Part shown: piece by piece, positions 48,551-57,611 of the stretch
How the letters are laid out: each line of letters opens with the position of its first letter
Numbering within the stretch: position 1 is the first letter of the stretch
From: Frigidibacter sp. RF13
GTDB taxonomy: Bacteria > Pseudomonadota > Alphaproteobacteria > Rhodobacterales > Rhodobacteraceae
DNA length: 64,000 nucleotides
Direction: 5' to 3'
Assembly: GCF_026626305.1 (NCBI RefSeq)
Contig: NZ_JAPNUE010000001.1
Location: 1 to 64,000, forward strand
Position numbers and translations under genes: made by a program
The notes under the pieces: generated by a model
Told to the model about the DNA's origin: nothing
Seen by the model: the letters and a program-made list of their open reading frames with translations, nothing else
Database searches by the model: none

Positions 48551-50164
48551 ATGCTGGGACCATCGGCCCATGTCGATACATTCGCGCGCGACCGGCTGCC
48601 GCCCGAGGGCCAGTGGCCGGACTTGCTGCTTGACGGGTTCGACTATCCAGACCGGCTGAATGCGGCGGTCGAGCTGACCGACCGGATGGTCGAGAAGGGC
48701 TTCGGCGATCATACCGCGCTGATCGGCAACGGGCGCATCCGGACCTACAAGGAGCTGGCCGACTGGTCGAACCGGATCGCCCACGCTTTGGCTGAGGATT
48801 ATGGCGTAAAGCCCGGAAATCGCGTGCTGATCCGGTCGGCGAACAATCCGGCGATGGTCGCCTGTTGGCTGGGCGCGACCAAGGCCGGTGCTGTCGTCGT
48901 CAATACGATGCCGATGCTGCGCGCGGGCGAACTGGGCAAGATCGTCGACAAGGCCGAGATCAGCCATGCGCTCTGTGACACCCGTCTGATGGAGGAACTG
49001 GTCGCCTGCGCGAAAGATTCGCAGTTTCTCAAGACCGTGATCGGCTTCGACGGGACTGCGAACCACGATGCCGAGCTTGACCGGATCGCTTTGTCGAAAT
49101 CCGTCCGCTATCAGGCGGTCGAGACGGGGCGCGACGATGTGGCTCTTCTGGGCTTCACCTCGGGAACCACGGGCGAGCCGAAGGCCACAATGCATTTCCA
49201 CCGCGATCTGATGATCATCGCCGACGGATATGCCAAGGAAGTGCTGAAGGTCACGCCCGAGGATGTGTTCGTGGGCTCGCCGCCCCTTGCCTTCACTTTC
49301 GGCCTTGGCGGGCTTGCGGTCTTCCCCCTGCGCTTCGGTGCGGCGGCGGCGCTCTTGGAACAGGCGACACCACCCAACATGATCGAGATCATCCAGAGCC
49401 TGAAGGCCACGGTTTGTTTCACCGCTCCAACGGCTTACCGGGTGATGCTGAAGGCGATGGCGGAGGGGGCGGACCTGTCGTCGCTGCGTGCCGCCGTGAG
49501 TGCGGGCGAGACGCTGCCCGCGCCGGTCTATGAGGAATGGAGGGACAAGACCGGCAAGCCGATGCTCGACGGCATCGGCGCGACCGAGATGCTGCATATC
49601 TTCATCACGAACCGTTTCGATGATCACCGTCCGGCCTGCACGGGGCGCCCTGTGACCGGTTATCAGGCGCGGATCGTCGACGAGGAGGGCCGGGAGAAGC
49701 CGCGTGGCGAGGTCGGGCGGCTCGCGGTGCGGGGCCCGACGGGCTGCCGCTACATGGCCGACGACCGGCAAGGGAAATATGTGCAGAACGGCTGGAACAT
49801 CACCGGCGACGCTTTCTGGCAGGACGAGGAGGGCTATTTCCACTTTGCCGCGCGCAATGACGACATGATCGTGAGCGCGGGCTACAATATCGCCGGGCCC
49901 GAGGTCGAGGCGGCGCTCCTGTCCCACCCCGCCGTCCTGGAATGCGCGGTGATTGGCGCTGCGGACGAGGAGCGCGGCCAAATCGTCGAGGCGCATGTGG
50001 TGCTCACAGCCGGTCAGAGCGGAAGTGAAAGCCTGATCAAGGCCTTGCAGGATCACGTGAAGGCGGTGATTGCGCCTTACAAATATCCCCGCCGCGTCCG
50101 ATTCACCGAAGCCCTGCCCAAGACCCAGACCGGCAAGATTCAGCGCTTCCGCCTGAAAGACTGA
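48551..50164 (+). CDS. 2-aminobenzoate-CoA ligase
   Basis: A 537-residue ANL-superfamily ligase of the benzoate-CoA ligase type that activates 2-aminobenzoate with ATP and CoA. The adenylation motif FTSGTTGEPKATMHFHRD begins near residue 202; later motifs include MLDGIGATEM, NGWNITGDAFWQDEEGYF and the C-terminal KTQTGKIQRF with the catalytic Lys. The ligase, monooxygenase/reductase and Rid/thioesterase set identify the pathway as CoA-dependent anthranilate degradation. It starts 37 bases after the RidA stop. Confidence 0.92.
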   Translation: MLGPSAHVDTFARDRLPPEGQWPDLLLDGFDYPDRLNAAVELTDRMVEKGFGDHTALIGNGRIRTYKELADWSNRIAHALAEDYGVKPGNRVLIRSANNPAMVACWLGATKAGAVVVNTMPMLRAGELGKIVDKAEISHALCDTRLMEELVACAKDSQFLKTVIGFDGTANHDAELDRIALSKSVRYQAVETGRDDVALLGFTSGTTGEPKATMHFHRDLMIIADGYAKEVLKVTPEDVFVGSPPLAFTFGLGGLAVFPLRFGAAAALLEQATPPNMIEIIQSLKATVCFTAPTAYRVMLKAMAEGADLSSLRAAVSAGETLPAPVYEEWRDKTGKPMLDGIGATEMLHIFITNRFDDHRPACTGRPVTGYQARIVDEEGREKPRGEVGRLAVRGPTGCRYMADDRQGKYVQNGWNITGDAFWQDEEGYFHFAARNDDMIVSAGYNIAGPEVEAALLSHPAVLECAVIGAADEERGQIVEAHVVLTAGQSGSESLIKALQDHVKAVIAPYKYPRRVRFTEALPKTQTGKIQRFRLKD

Positions 50165-50176
50165 CCGGCCCGGGCG

Positions 50177-51529
50177 TCAGCTCGGGCAGGCGGCGGCCTG
50201 GATCGATTTCAGCCCCGCATCGCCCAGCGCGCGCGGGATCCAGCGGCTCCACGACATTCCGTAGACCTGGCCATCGGGACCGCGGTTCACAAACTCCGCC
50301 ACCTTCTGGCCCTGAGGGTCAAGGATCAGGATACGGCCGCGGTTTTCCTCCTCGACGATAACATGGCCGTTGTCGGTGAAATCGACGAGGCCCTCGGTCA
50401 CCGAAAGCACATTTTCTGCCTTCATTGTCTCGTGATAGGGCGTGGTGATCGTGTCGGTCGCGAAATCATAGACCATCACCTCGTTCACCCCGTCGATATA
50501 CCAGCCCTTGCCGCGGTCGTAGGCATTGTTGTCGAAGATGGCGATCCGGTGATCGTCAAGGATGTTCACGTCATGCTGCGCCAGCCAGGGGCCGATCTTC
50601 CACCAGACGATCTTCTGGGTGGACGGCCGGTAGAGCATGACCATCGACAGATGCCGCGCCGACAGGAAGACATCGCCCGCCTTCCAGTAGGGCCCGTCAC
50701 CGGGTACCGGCTGGATGTCATTGAGGTGGATCGCGTCGCTTACGTAGCTGCCCGAGGTGAAGGCCATGGCCATCATCCCGTTCTTCTCCAGCACCCGCGC
50801 CAGAGAGACTTCCGAGAGCACCTTGCCGTCGACCGTTATGTTCACGAGGCCATCCTCGAAGAATTTCGGACCATATTCCTCGTTCGGCGGGTCGATGACC
50901 GAGGGCACCCACATGGTGCCGTCCAGCGCCAGTTCCAGTGAATGGTGATAGTTGCGGTCGGAATTGACCCAGAGCGTCCGCCCGCAGGCGTCGATCCGCG
51001 CCATGGGTGACTGGTGATCCTTCACGATCAGATCACCGTTCTCAAACATCAAGGGGTGGACCGGCTCGAAAAGTTCGCGGTTCCAGCGATCCATCTTGGT
51101 GATTTGGAAATCGCGCCGGACGCCTTCAAAGAATTCGTCGGCATTCGGCAGCCACGTGTGCTTGACGGTGAAATCGCTAAGGTCGAGAAGTTCGACCACA
51201 TTCTGGTCGGCCTCGATCTTGGCGCGCGACAAAAGAAGATAGCCGTCGATCGGTGCGGTCTGAAGCGCGGGCGACAGCCACCAGCCCGCCTTGCCCTCGA
51301 ATTCCTGCGTGCGCCCGGCCAAGCGGGCATCCTTCTGCTTCGTCCAGTCGAGGAGCGTCTGTGGCATTTCCGCGATCGTCAGCGCAGCGGTGCCAAGCGC
51401 CCCGGTCCGGTGCTTTTCGCGCGCCTTGTCGAGCGCGAGCGCGGCAAACAGGATCGAACATACAACGGCCAGAATGGCCAGAAGCAGAACGATCCAGGTT
51501 TCGACTTTCGAGAAAAGGAATTTTTCCAT
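50177..51529 (-). CDS. Membrane-anchored arylsulfotransferase-like protein, copy 1
   Basis: A 450-residue protein with an N-terminal membrane anchor (about residues 11-32) and a large extracytoplasmic part with repeated beta-strand pattern, resembling the arylsulfotransferase (ASST, PF14269-type) beta-propeller. Conserved residues match the ASST active site in order: His195/196 in HHSLEL, His268 in HLNDI, Arg292 in SARHLS and His319 in QHDVN. It is 47 bases downstream of copy 2 on the same strand, so they form an operon pointing away from the CDP-sugar genes. The donor and acceptor are unknown; the family name does not prove sulfate transfer. Confidence 0.75.
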   Translation of the reverse strand: MEKFLFSKVETWIVLLLAILAVVCSILFAALALDKAREKHRTGALGTAALTIAEMPQTLLDWTKQKDARLAGRTQEFEGKAGWWLSPALQTAPIDGYLLLSRAKIEADQNVVELLDLSDFTVKHTWLPNADEFFEGVRRDFQITKMDRWNRELFEPVHPLMFENGDLIVKDHQSPMARIDACGRTLWVNSDRNYHHSLELALDGTMWVPSVIDPPNEEYGPKFFEDGLVNITVDGKVLSEVSLARVLEKNGMMAMAFTSGSYVSDAIHLNDIQPVPGDGPYWKAGDVFLSARHLSMVMLYRPSTQKIVWWKIGPWLAQHDVNILDDHRIAIFDNNAYDRGKGWYIDGVNEVMVYDFATDTITTPYHETMKAENVLSVTEGLVDFTDNGHVIVEEENRGRILILDPQGQKVAEFVNRGPDGQVYGMSWSRWIPRALGDAGLKSIQAAACPS

Positions 51530-51576
51530 TGATTGTTCCAGATTGGGCAGGGTCCGATTGTGTTGCGCCGAGAATG

Positions 51577-52956
51577 TCAGCCAGAGGAAGCGTCAAGTGC
51601 GGGTGGTCCCGCGCAATCCTGTGCCTTCAGATGCCGGAGTACCTCCTGACCCAAATCGGGGTCGATCCAACGGCTCCAGCCAAGGCGATAGGTCTTGCCG
51701 TTTGGCGCACGGTTGATGAACTGGGCGCGCAGCGCCCCGTCCGGCGCGAGAAAGAGGATACGGCCGGCATTCTCCTCTTCGACCATCAGGCCGCCATCGG
51801 GCAGGATCGTCTGCAGCCCCTCGGACACGGTCCGCATCTCAAGCCGATCGAGCGCGGCTTTCCAGGGCATGGTGATCTGACCGGTGGCAAAATCGAAAAT
51901 GACGACCCTGCTGGCAACATCGATCCGCGGGCCCTTGCCGCGGTCATAGGCGTGATTGTCGAAGATCGAAATGCGATGATCGTCGAGCACATCGACATCA
52001 TGCTGGGCCAGCCAGGGCCCCTGTTGCGACCAGAGGATCTCGTTCGTGGACGGGCGGTAGAGCAGGATCTCGGATGTGTGGCGCATCGAAAGGAAAAGAT
52101 CGCCCTTCTTCCAGTAGGGGCCATCGGTGAGAACCGGCTCGATATCGTTCAGGTGCACCGGATCGCGCTTGCGGTGGCTGGCGTTGAACAGCGCCCAGTC
52201 GCGGCCATGATCAACAAGCACCTGAGCGAGCGATATGACCTTCAAGATGCTGCCGTCTTCGTCGAAGTGAACCAGCGCGTCCTCGCGCCAGCCCTCTTCC
52301 ACATCGTCGAAGGTCGACGGCTCTATGAGGCCCGGGATCCAGAAACCACCCTCGCCGTCACTTTCGGTCGAGTGATGAACGATCATCTGGTCCTGCCGCC
52401 AGAGCAGGCGGCCGCAGGCGTCGATACGCGTCGCGAAGGTTTCGTGATCCTTGATGATGAGCGACCCGTCCGGCATGAGCAGCGGATGAATGGCGCGCAA
52501 ATGGGCATCGTCCCAATGGGTGGTATCGACATGGGGCGACGTGCGCGGCGCGCCCGCAAGAAGCGAAGCGGCCGAGGGTTGCCAGCGATGCAGGGTGTTG
52601 CCGTCCGCCAAGGATACGAGTTCGACGACATGATGGCGCCCCTCGCCATCGTGGCGCGACAGCAGAAGATAACCCGGCAATGGCGCTGCGCCTGGCGACA
52701 ACATCCAACCGGCGGGCTGATCGCTGAAACGCCCCTGCTGCATGGTGGTCAGCGACTCGCGGTCGTTAAGCAGCTTGCGTAGGTCTTCGGGGATGCTGGC
52801 GATTGCAAGCGAGGCGCGGCCCACTGATCCGTACCGGTTCTTGCCACGTTCGGCATCGAGCGCCGCCCCCGCGAAGCCGATGGCGCCGGCACAGAGAAGT
52901 ATCACGATCAGAAGGACGAGCCAGACCTCGACCTTTCGAAACACGAAACTCTGCAT
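51577..52956 (-). CDS. Membrane-anchored arylsulfotransferase-like protein, copy 2
   Basis: A 459-residue paralogue of copy 1. N-terminal anchor at about residues 11-33, then the propeller with His194/195 (HHSTES), His268 (HLNDI), Arg292 (SMRHTS) and His319 (QHDVD) at the same positions as copy 1. A conserved Cys181 (IDACG) precedes the first His, as in copy 1. The two are tandem duplicates that have diverged throughout, so the duplication is not recent. It is divergent from the CDP-glucose cytidylyltransferase gene. Confidence 0.75.
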   Translation of the reverse strand: MQSFVFRKVEVWLVLLIVILLCAGAIGFAGAALDAERGKNRYGSVGRASLAIASIPEDLRKLLNDRESLTTMQQGRFSDQPAGWMLSPGAAPLPGYLLLSRHDGEGRHHVVELVSLADGNTLHRWQPSAASLLAGAPRTSPHVDTTHWDDAHLRAIHPLLMPDGSLIIKDHETFATRIDACGRLLWRQDQMIVHHSTESDGEGGFWIPGLIEPSTFDDVEEGWREDALVHFDEDGSILKVISLAQVLVDHGRDWALFNASHRKRDPVHLNDIEPVLTDGPYWKKGDLFLSMRHTSEILLYRPSTNEILWSQQGPWLAQHDVDVLDDHRISIFDNHAYDRGKGPRIDVASRVVIFDFATGQITMPWKAALDRLEMRTVSEGLQTILPDGGLMVEEENAGRILFLAPDGALRAQFINRAPNGKTYRLGWSRWIDPDLGQEVLRHLKAQDCAGPPALDASSG

Positions 52957-53219
52957 GAGGGAAGCCTCCCAAACCGATCAGGTCGGACCCTAGCCCGACT
53001 GTTCCCGGTCGCATAGTCCCCCGCCACTGTCTTGTTCGATCTGCGTAAACAATCGTCTTTCCGGATACGGATTGCGGCTGTTAAGCTTCGGCAGGCATCG
53101 TTGACCGACAAATCTGTTGCGGCTTGCAAGGCTTCTGCCGGATAAGTCAGGCAATTCGTATGCTTTTCGGTTCCCTTCGCGGGTCCGGGCCAAAGGTTTG
53201 AAAAGAAGGCGTTTGAAAG
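52957..53219. other. Divergent intergenic region of the CDP-sugar/ASST locus
   Basis: 263 bp between the divergent ASST-like copy 2 and rfbF, without a gene. It presumably holds promoters for both units. I see a TTGACC at 53101-53106 facing rfbF but no convincing -10 partner, and no clear palindromic operator. Confidence 0.4.
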
Positions 53220-53993
53220 ATGAAATGCGTGATCCTCGCCGGGGGGCTTGGCACCAGGCTTGCTGAAGAGACCGTGCGGATACCCAAGCCCATGGTCGAG
53301 ATCGGCGGTCGGCCGATCCTGTGGCATATCATGAAGATCTACGGCGCCCATGGCATCACCGACTTCATCGTCTGCCTCGGCTACCGGGGCTATGTGATCA
53401 AGGAATATTTCGCCAACTTCTATATGCATTCCTCGGACGTGACGGTCGATCTGTCGACCGGTTCGATGGAGATGCACCGCAATTCTTCTGAACCCTGGAA
53501 GGTGACGCTCGTCGATACCGGGCAAGAGAGTATGACGGGCGGAAGGTTGGGCCGTGTGATGCCCTATCTGAAGGATGAGGACGCCTTCTGCCTGACATAT
53601 GGCGACGGGGTGGGGGACGTGGATATCTCGGGCGCCGTTGCCTTCCACAAGGCGCATGGCAAGATGGCGACCGTGACCGCGGTACCGCCGCCGCGCCGTT
53701 TCGGGCAATTGCATCTTGATGGCGCGCGGGTTGATGATTTCTCGGAAAAACCCGCGGGCGAGGGCGGGCTGATCAACGGCGGCTTCTTCGTCCTGTCGCC
53801 CAAGGTCGCGAAATATCTCTCCGGCGATCAGACCATCTGGGAACAGGCGCCCTTGCGCGGCCTTGCCGACGATGGCGAACTGATGGCCTGGGAACACAAG
53901 GGTTTCTGGCAGCCGATGGACACGATCCGCGAACGGCAAGAGCTTGAGGAACATTGGGCGTCGGGCAAGGCACCGTGGAAGATCTGGGCGTGA
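53220..53993 (+). CDS. rfbF: Glucose-1-phosphate cytidylyltransferase
   Basis: Makes CDP-glucose from CTP and glucose-1-phosphate. The 257-residue nucleotidyltransferase has the N-terminal [11 protein letters not shown] (8-18), the [18 protein letters not shown] segment and the family-specific YGDGVGDVD. The start ATG at 53220 is clear. It is the first gene of a six- or seven-gene unit in which most neighbours overlap by 4 bases. Confidence 0.95.
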   Translation: MKCVILAGGLGTRLAEETVRIPKPMVEIGGRPILWHIMKIYGAHGITDFIVCLGYRGYVIKEYFANFYMHSSDVTVDLSTGSMEMHRNSSEPWKVTLVDTGQESMTGGRLGRVMPYLKDEDAFCLTYGDGVGDVDISGAVAFHKAHGKMATVTAVPPPRRFGQLHLDGARVDDFSEKPAGEGGLINGGFFVLSPKVAKYLSGDQTIWEQAPLRGLADDGELMAWEHKGFWQPMDTIRERQELEEHWASGKAPWKIWA

Positions 53994-55069
53994 ACAGGGA
54001 ATTCTGGAAAGGACGGCGGGTCTTTCTGACCGGCCATACCGGCTTCAAGGGCGCCTGGGCGGCAGCCTGGTTGACGCGCCTGGGCGCCGAGGTCACGGCC
54101 TTTGCCCATGCGCCGGAAACCGAGCCGAACCTCTGGACGCTGCTCGGCCTTTCTTCCGTTCGTTCGGTCCATGGCGATCTGAATGACCGGGCGGCGCTTG
54201 ACGCCGCGCTTGGCGAGGCGCGGCCGCAGGTGATCCTACATCTGGCGGCGCAGGCGCTGGTCCGCCGCAGCTATCGCGACCCGGTAGAGACTTTCGCCTC
54301 GAACGTGATGGGCACCGTCCAGCTTCTGGATGCGGCGCGGGCCTGCCCGGACCTCAAGGCAATCGTCGTCGCCACGTCCGACAAGGCCTATGAGAATGTC
54401 GAGCAGATCTGGGGTTACCGCGAAAGCGACCCGATGGGCGGGCGCGACCCCTATTCGGCCTCGAAGGGTGCCTGCGAGATCGCAGCCCAGTCGATGGCGA
54501 AAAGCTTCTATGCGCCCCATGGCGGGCCGGGCGCGCATCCGGCGCGTGTGGCGACGGTTAGGGCGGGCAATGTGATCGGCGGTGGTGACTGGTCCGAGGA
54601 CCGGCTGGTGCCGGATATCGTGCGCGGCTGCCTCGGGCCGGAGGCGGCGGTGACATTGCGCGCCCCGAACTCGGTGCGGCCCTGGCAGCACGTCCTCGAA
54701 CCGCTACGCGGCTATCTGATGGTGGCTGAGCGGCTTGCCGCGGGCGATGATGCCGCCGCCTCGGGCTGGAACTTCGGGCCCGAGCGCACCGACGAACGCG
54801 CCGTGATCGAAGTTGCAGAAGCCGTGGTGACAGCGCTGGGCAAGGGGCGCATCGTGACCGACGAGGCGGGCGCGACCGTCCATGAGGCAAAGCTCCTGCG
54901 GCTTGACTGCACGCGGGCGCGGCTGGACCTTGGCTGGGTGCCCGCGCTGCGCTTCGATGAGTGTATCCGACTGACCGCCGACTGGTATGGCGGCTGGGCC
55001 GCCGGCCAACCTGCCGCCGCGCTCTGCGACCGCCAGCTCGCATTTTACGAAGGCCTTTTGACAGAATGA
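53990..55069 (+). CDS. rfbG: CDP-glucose 4,6-dehydratase
   Basis: Converts CDP-glucose to CDP-4-keto-6-deoxyglucose, the branch point for CDP-deoxysugars. The 359-residue extended SDR has GHTGFKG (15-21) for NAD and the active-site Tyr155/Lys159 in YSASK. The GTG start at 53990 overlaps the rfbF stop by 4 bases. Its product is the likely substrate of the next gene, the C-methyltransferase. rfbH-type 3-dehydrase is absent, so CDP-3,6-dideoxysugars are not expected. Confidence 0.94.
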   Translation: MNREFWKGRRVFLTGHTGFKGAWAAAWLTRLGAEVTAFAHAPETEPNLWTLLGLSSVRSVHGDLNDRAALDAALGEARPQVILHLAAQALVRRSYRDPVETFASNVMGTVQLLDAARACPDLKAIVVATSDKAYENVEQIWGYRESDPMGGRDPYSASKGACEIAAQSMAKSFYAPHGGPGAHPARVATVRAGNVIGGGDWSEDRLVPDIVRGCLGPEAAVTLRAPNSVRPWQHVLEPLRGYLMVAERLAAGDDAAASGWNFGPERTDERAVIEVAEAVVTALGKGRIVTDEAGATVHEAKLLRLDCTRARLDLGWVPALRFDECIRLTADWYGGWAAGQPAAALCDRQLAFYEGLLTE

Positions 55070-56310
55070 CCCTTTCCTCACAGCCTCACTGCCGGTCATG
55101 CGGCGCCCCCCTGACGCTCACGCTCGTCGATCTTGGCCTGTCGCCCCTGGCCAATTCCTACATTCCGCTGGCGAAGGCGGATGCGGAAGAGGCGAAATAT
55201 CCCCTGCATGCGCGGGTCTGCGAAAGCTGCTGGCTGGTTCAGGTCGATGATGTCGTGCCCGCCGATCACATCTTCCATGGCGACTATGCCTATTTCTCCT
55301 CCTTCTCGGAAAGCTGGCTTGCCCACTGCAAGGCCTATGCGGCAAAGATGACGGATGAGCTGAAGCTGAACGGCCGGTCTCTGGTGGTCGAGATCGCGTC
55401 GAACGACGGCTATCTTCTGCAATATTTCAAGGGGGTCGGCGTGCCGGTCCTCGGCGTTGAGCCTTCGGGCAATACGGCTGCCGAGGCCGAGAAGAAGGGC
55501 GTGCCGACATTGGTCGAGTTCTGGACCGAGGCGCTTGCCACGCGGCTACACGACGAAGGCAGGCGGCCCGATCTGATCTGTTCGGCCAACGTGCTGGCCC
55601 ATGTGCCCGACATCAACGATTTCGTGCGGGGCGTGGCGCGGCTTCTGACCGGGGACGCGGTCTATACGGTCGAGTTCCCACACCTTCTGAACCTGATCCA
55701 GAAGGTCCAGTTCGACACGATCTATCACGAGCATTATTCCTACCTGTCGCTTCTGGCGGTCGAGAAGATCTTCGCCGACGCAGGGTTGAGGGTCTTCGAG
55801 GTCGAGGAACTGCCAACCCATGGCGGCTCGCTGCGGGTCTATGCCTGCCTCAAGGACGCAAGCCATGCCGAGCGGCCCGGTGTCGCCAAGGTGCGGGCCG
55901 ACGAGAAGGCCGCGCGTTTCGACAGCGCCGAGGGCTACATGGGTTTCACCGCGCGGTGCGAGGCGGTGCGCGACGGGCTGAACGATTTCCTGATGACCGC
56001 CCATCACGGCCGCAAGACCGTGGCCGCCTATGGCGCGGCGGCCAAGGGCAATACGCTTTTGAACTATTGTGGCGTCGGGGCGGACCAGATTGCCTATTGC
56101 GTCGACCGCAATCCGGCCAAGCAGAAGACCCTGCTGCCCGGCAGCCACATCCCGGTCTTTGACGCGGATGAGCTACGCCGCCGTCGCCCCGATTTCGTGC
56201 TGATCCTGCCCTGGAACATCAAGGACGAGGTCATGGACCAGTTGCAGGACCTGAGGGCGAAGGGCACTCGCTTCGTGACCGCCGTGCCGCATATGTCCGT
56301 AATGGTATGA
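55066..56310 (+). CDS. Sugar C-methyltransferase (TylC3/NovU-like)
   Basis: A 414-residue SAM-dependent methyltransferase with the three-part architecture of nucleotide-sugar C-methyltransferases: an N-terminal zinc site (Cys9, Cys12, Cys52, Cys55), a SAM domain (VVEIASNDGYLLQY at 108-121) and a C-terminal domain with the conserved YHEHYSYLS. Such enzymes methylate C3 or C5 of 4-keto sugars. With rfbF and rfbG, this points to a branched CDP-6-deoxy-C-methyl sugar. The start overlaps the rfbG stop (ATGA). The methylated carbon cannot be read from sequence. Confidence 0.88.
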   Translation: MTLSSQPHCRSCGAPLTLTLVDLGLSPLANSYIPLAKADAEEAKYPLHARVCESCWLVQVDDVVPADHIFHGDYAYFSSFSESWLAHCKAYAAKMTDELKLNGRSLVVEIASNDGYLLQYFKGVGVPVLGVEPSGNTAAEAEKKGVPTLVEFWTEALATRLHDEGRRPDLICSANVLAHVPDINDFVRGVARLLTGDAVYTVEFPHLLNLIQKVQFDTIYHEHYSYLSLLAVEKIFADAGLRVFEVEELPTHGGSLRVYACLKDASHAERPGVAKVRADEKAARFDSAEGYMGFTARCEAVRDGLNDFLMTAHHGRKTVAAYGAAAKGNTLLNYCGVGADQIAYCVDRNPAKQKTLLPGSHIPVFDADELRRRRPDFVLILPWNIKDEVMDQLQDLRAKGTRFVTAVPHMSVMV

Positions 56311-57215
56311 GCGCGCCCGTCGTCCTTCTGACCGGGGCCACCGGGCTGATCGGGCGGCAGACGGTCGGGCCGCTTCGCGCTGCAGGTTTTCACGTGCTGG
56401 CCGCTTCGCGGGCGGGCGGGGATGTGCCGGGCGCGGAGGGTGTGGCGCTTGACTGTCTTGACCGGGCGGCAGTGCGTGCCTGTCTGGATCGGCACCGGCC
56501 GAGCCACCTGTTGCACCTCGCCTGGCATGACGGCGCGAAAGACCGCTGGACGTCGCCTGCGAACCTCGACTGGCTGGGTGCCACGCTCGATCTTCTGCGC
56601 GGCTTCGCCGCTTCTGGTGGAAGGCGCGCGGTGCTGGTCGGGTCCTGTGCAGAATATGACTGGAGCCTGGCCGCTCGCGGTCCGCTCGCGGAGGACGCTC
56701 CGCTGAGGCCCGCTACGCTTTACGGTGCGGCCAAGGCCGCGACCGGCATCGCCGCTGTCGCGGCGGCGCCCGCGCTCGACCTGTCGCTTGCCTGGGCGCG
56801 GCCCTTTTTCTGCTATGGCCCGGGCGAGGCGGAGGGGCGGCTTTTCGGCGACCTGATCGCGGGGTTGCGCGCCCGTCGGGCGGTCGATTGCACCGACGGT
56901 CTGCAAAGGCGCGATTTCCTGATGACCGGAGATCTCGGCCGCGCGCTTGCCGCACTTCTCGCAAGCCCGGTCGAGGGGCCGGTGAATGTGGCGTCGGGCG
57001 AGGCGCCCGAGGTGCGCGAGGTCATCATGGCCTTTGCCGGGGCCGTGGGCGCGGCCGATCTGGTGCGGTTAGGCGCCCGGCCGCGCCCGGCGGACGACCC
57101 GCCGCTGATCCGGGCCGATATCGCCCGGCTGCGGGGCGAGGTAGGCTTTGCCCCCGCGCACGATCTGGCCTCCGGCGTCGCCGCGACCCTGCGGGCGGAA
57201 GGGCTGATCCGATGA
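56307..57215 (+). CDS. NAD-dependent sugar epimerase/ketoreductase
   Basis: A 302-residue extended SDR with TGATGLIG (9-16) and the active-site Tyr139/Lys143 in YGAAK. By position it should reduce the 4-keto group, or epimerise, after C-methylation, completing the CDP-sugar. It overlaps the methyltransferase stop and the gtrA start by 4 bases each. Confidence 0.88.
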   Translation: MSAPVVLLTGATGLIGRQTVGPLRAAGFHVLAASRAGGDVPGAEGVALDCLDRAAVRACLDRHRPSHLLHLAWHDGAKDRWTSPANLDWLGATLDLLRGFAASGGRRAVLVGSCAEYDWSLAARGPLAEDAPLRPATLYGAAKAATGIAAVAAAPALDLSLAWARPFFCYGPGEAEGRLFGDLIAGLRARRAVDCTDGLQRRDFLMTGDLGRALAALLASPVEGPVNVASGEAPEVREVIMAFAGAVGAADLVRLGARPRPADDPPLIRADIARLRGEVGFAPAHDLASGVAATLRAEGLIR

Positions 57216-57610
57216 GCGGCGACGGCCTGCGTTTCGTGAAATTCCTCGGCGTCGGCGTCCTTAACACCGCCGTGGGGCTGGGGCTCTACTGGCTGTTCCT
57301 CTGGCTTGGCCTTTCGCCGCAACCGGCGCTAGCGCTCGCTTTCGCGCTGGGCGTCATCTGGAACTATCTGACCCACGCAAGGCTTGTGTTCGGGACCGGC
57401 GGGTTGAGCCGCCTTGCGCCCTATATCGCCGCCTATCTGGTGCTTTACGGTCTGAATGCGCTGACGCTACGCGCGCTTCTCGCGTCGGGCGTCGGCGCCT
57501 ATGCCGCGCAGGCAATTCTTGTTCTGCCGATGGCGGCGATCGCCTTTGTCCTGATATCCTATGTGCTGACCGGCCGCTTGCCGCTGACCGGCGCGCGAGA
57601 GGGAGAGTAA
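57212..57610 (+). CDS. GtrA-family membrane protein (putative flippase)
   Basis: A 132-residue protein with four membrane helices (RFVKFLGVGVLNTAVGLGLYWLFLWLG near the start), typical of the GtrA family, which is thought to flip lipid-linked sugars across the inner membrane. The ATG at 57212 overlaps the upstream stop by 4 bases. Together with the next gene it suggests a polyprenyl-linked sugar used on the periplasmic side. Confidence 0.88.
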   Translation: MSGDGLRFVKFLGVGVLNTAVGLGLYWLFLWLGLSPQPALALAFALGVIWNYLTHARLVFGTGGLSRLAPYIAAYLVLYGLNALTLRALLASGVGAYAAQAILVLPMAAIAFVLISYVLTGRLPLTGAREGE

Positions 57611-57611
57611 G

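Noticed and set aside
48380..50056. 558-codon minus-strand frame opposite the aminobenzoate-CoA ligase
   Set aside because: No recognisable domain and no start-site support; shadow of the ligase gene.
53101..53130. Sigma-70 promoter for rfbF
   Set aside because: A TTGACC is present, but no acceptable -10 hexamer lies 16-18 bases further on.
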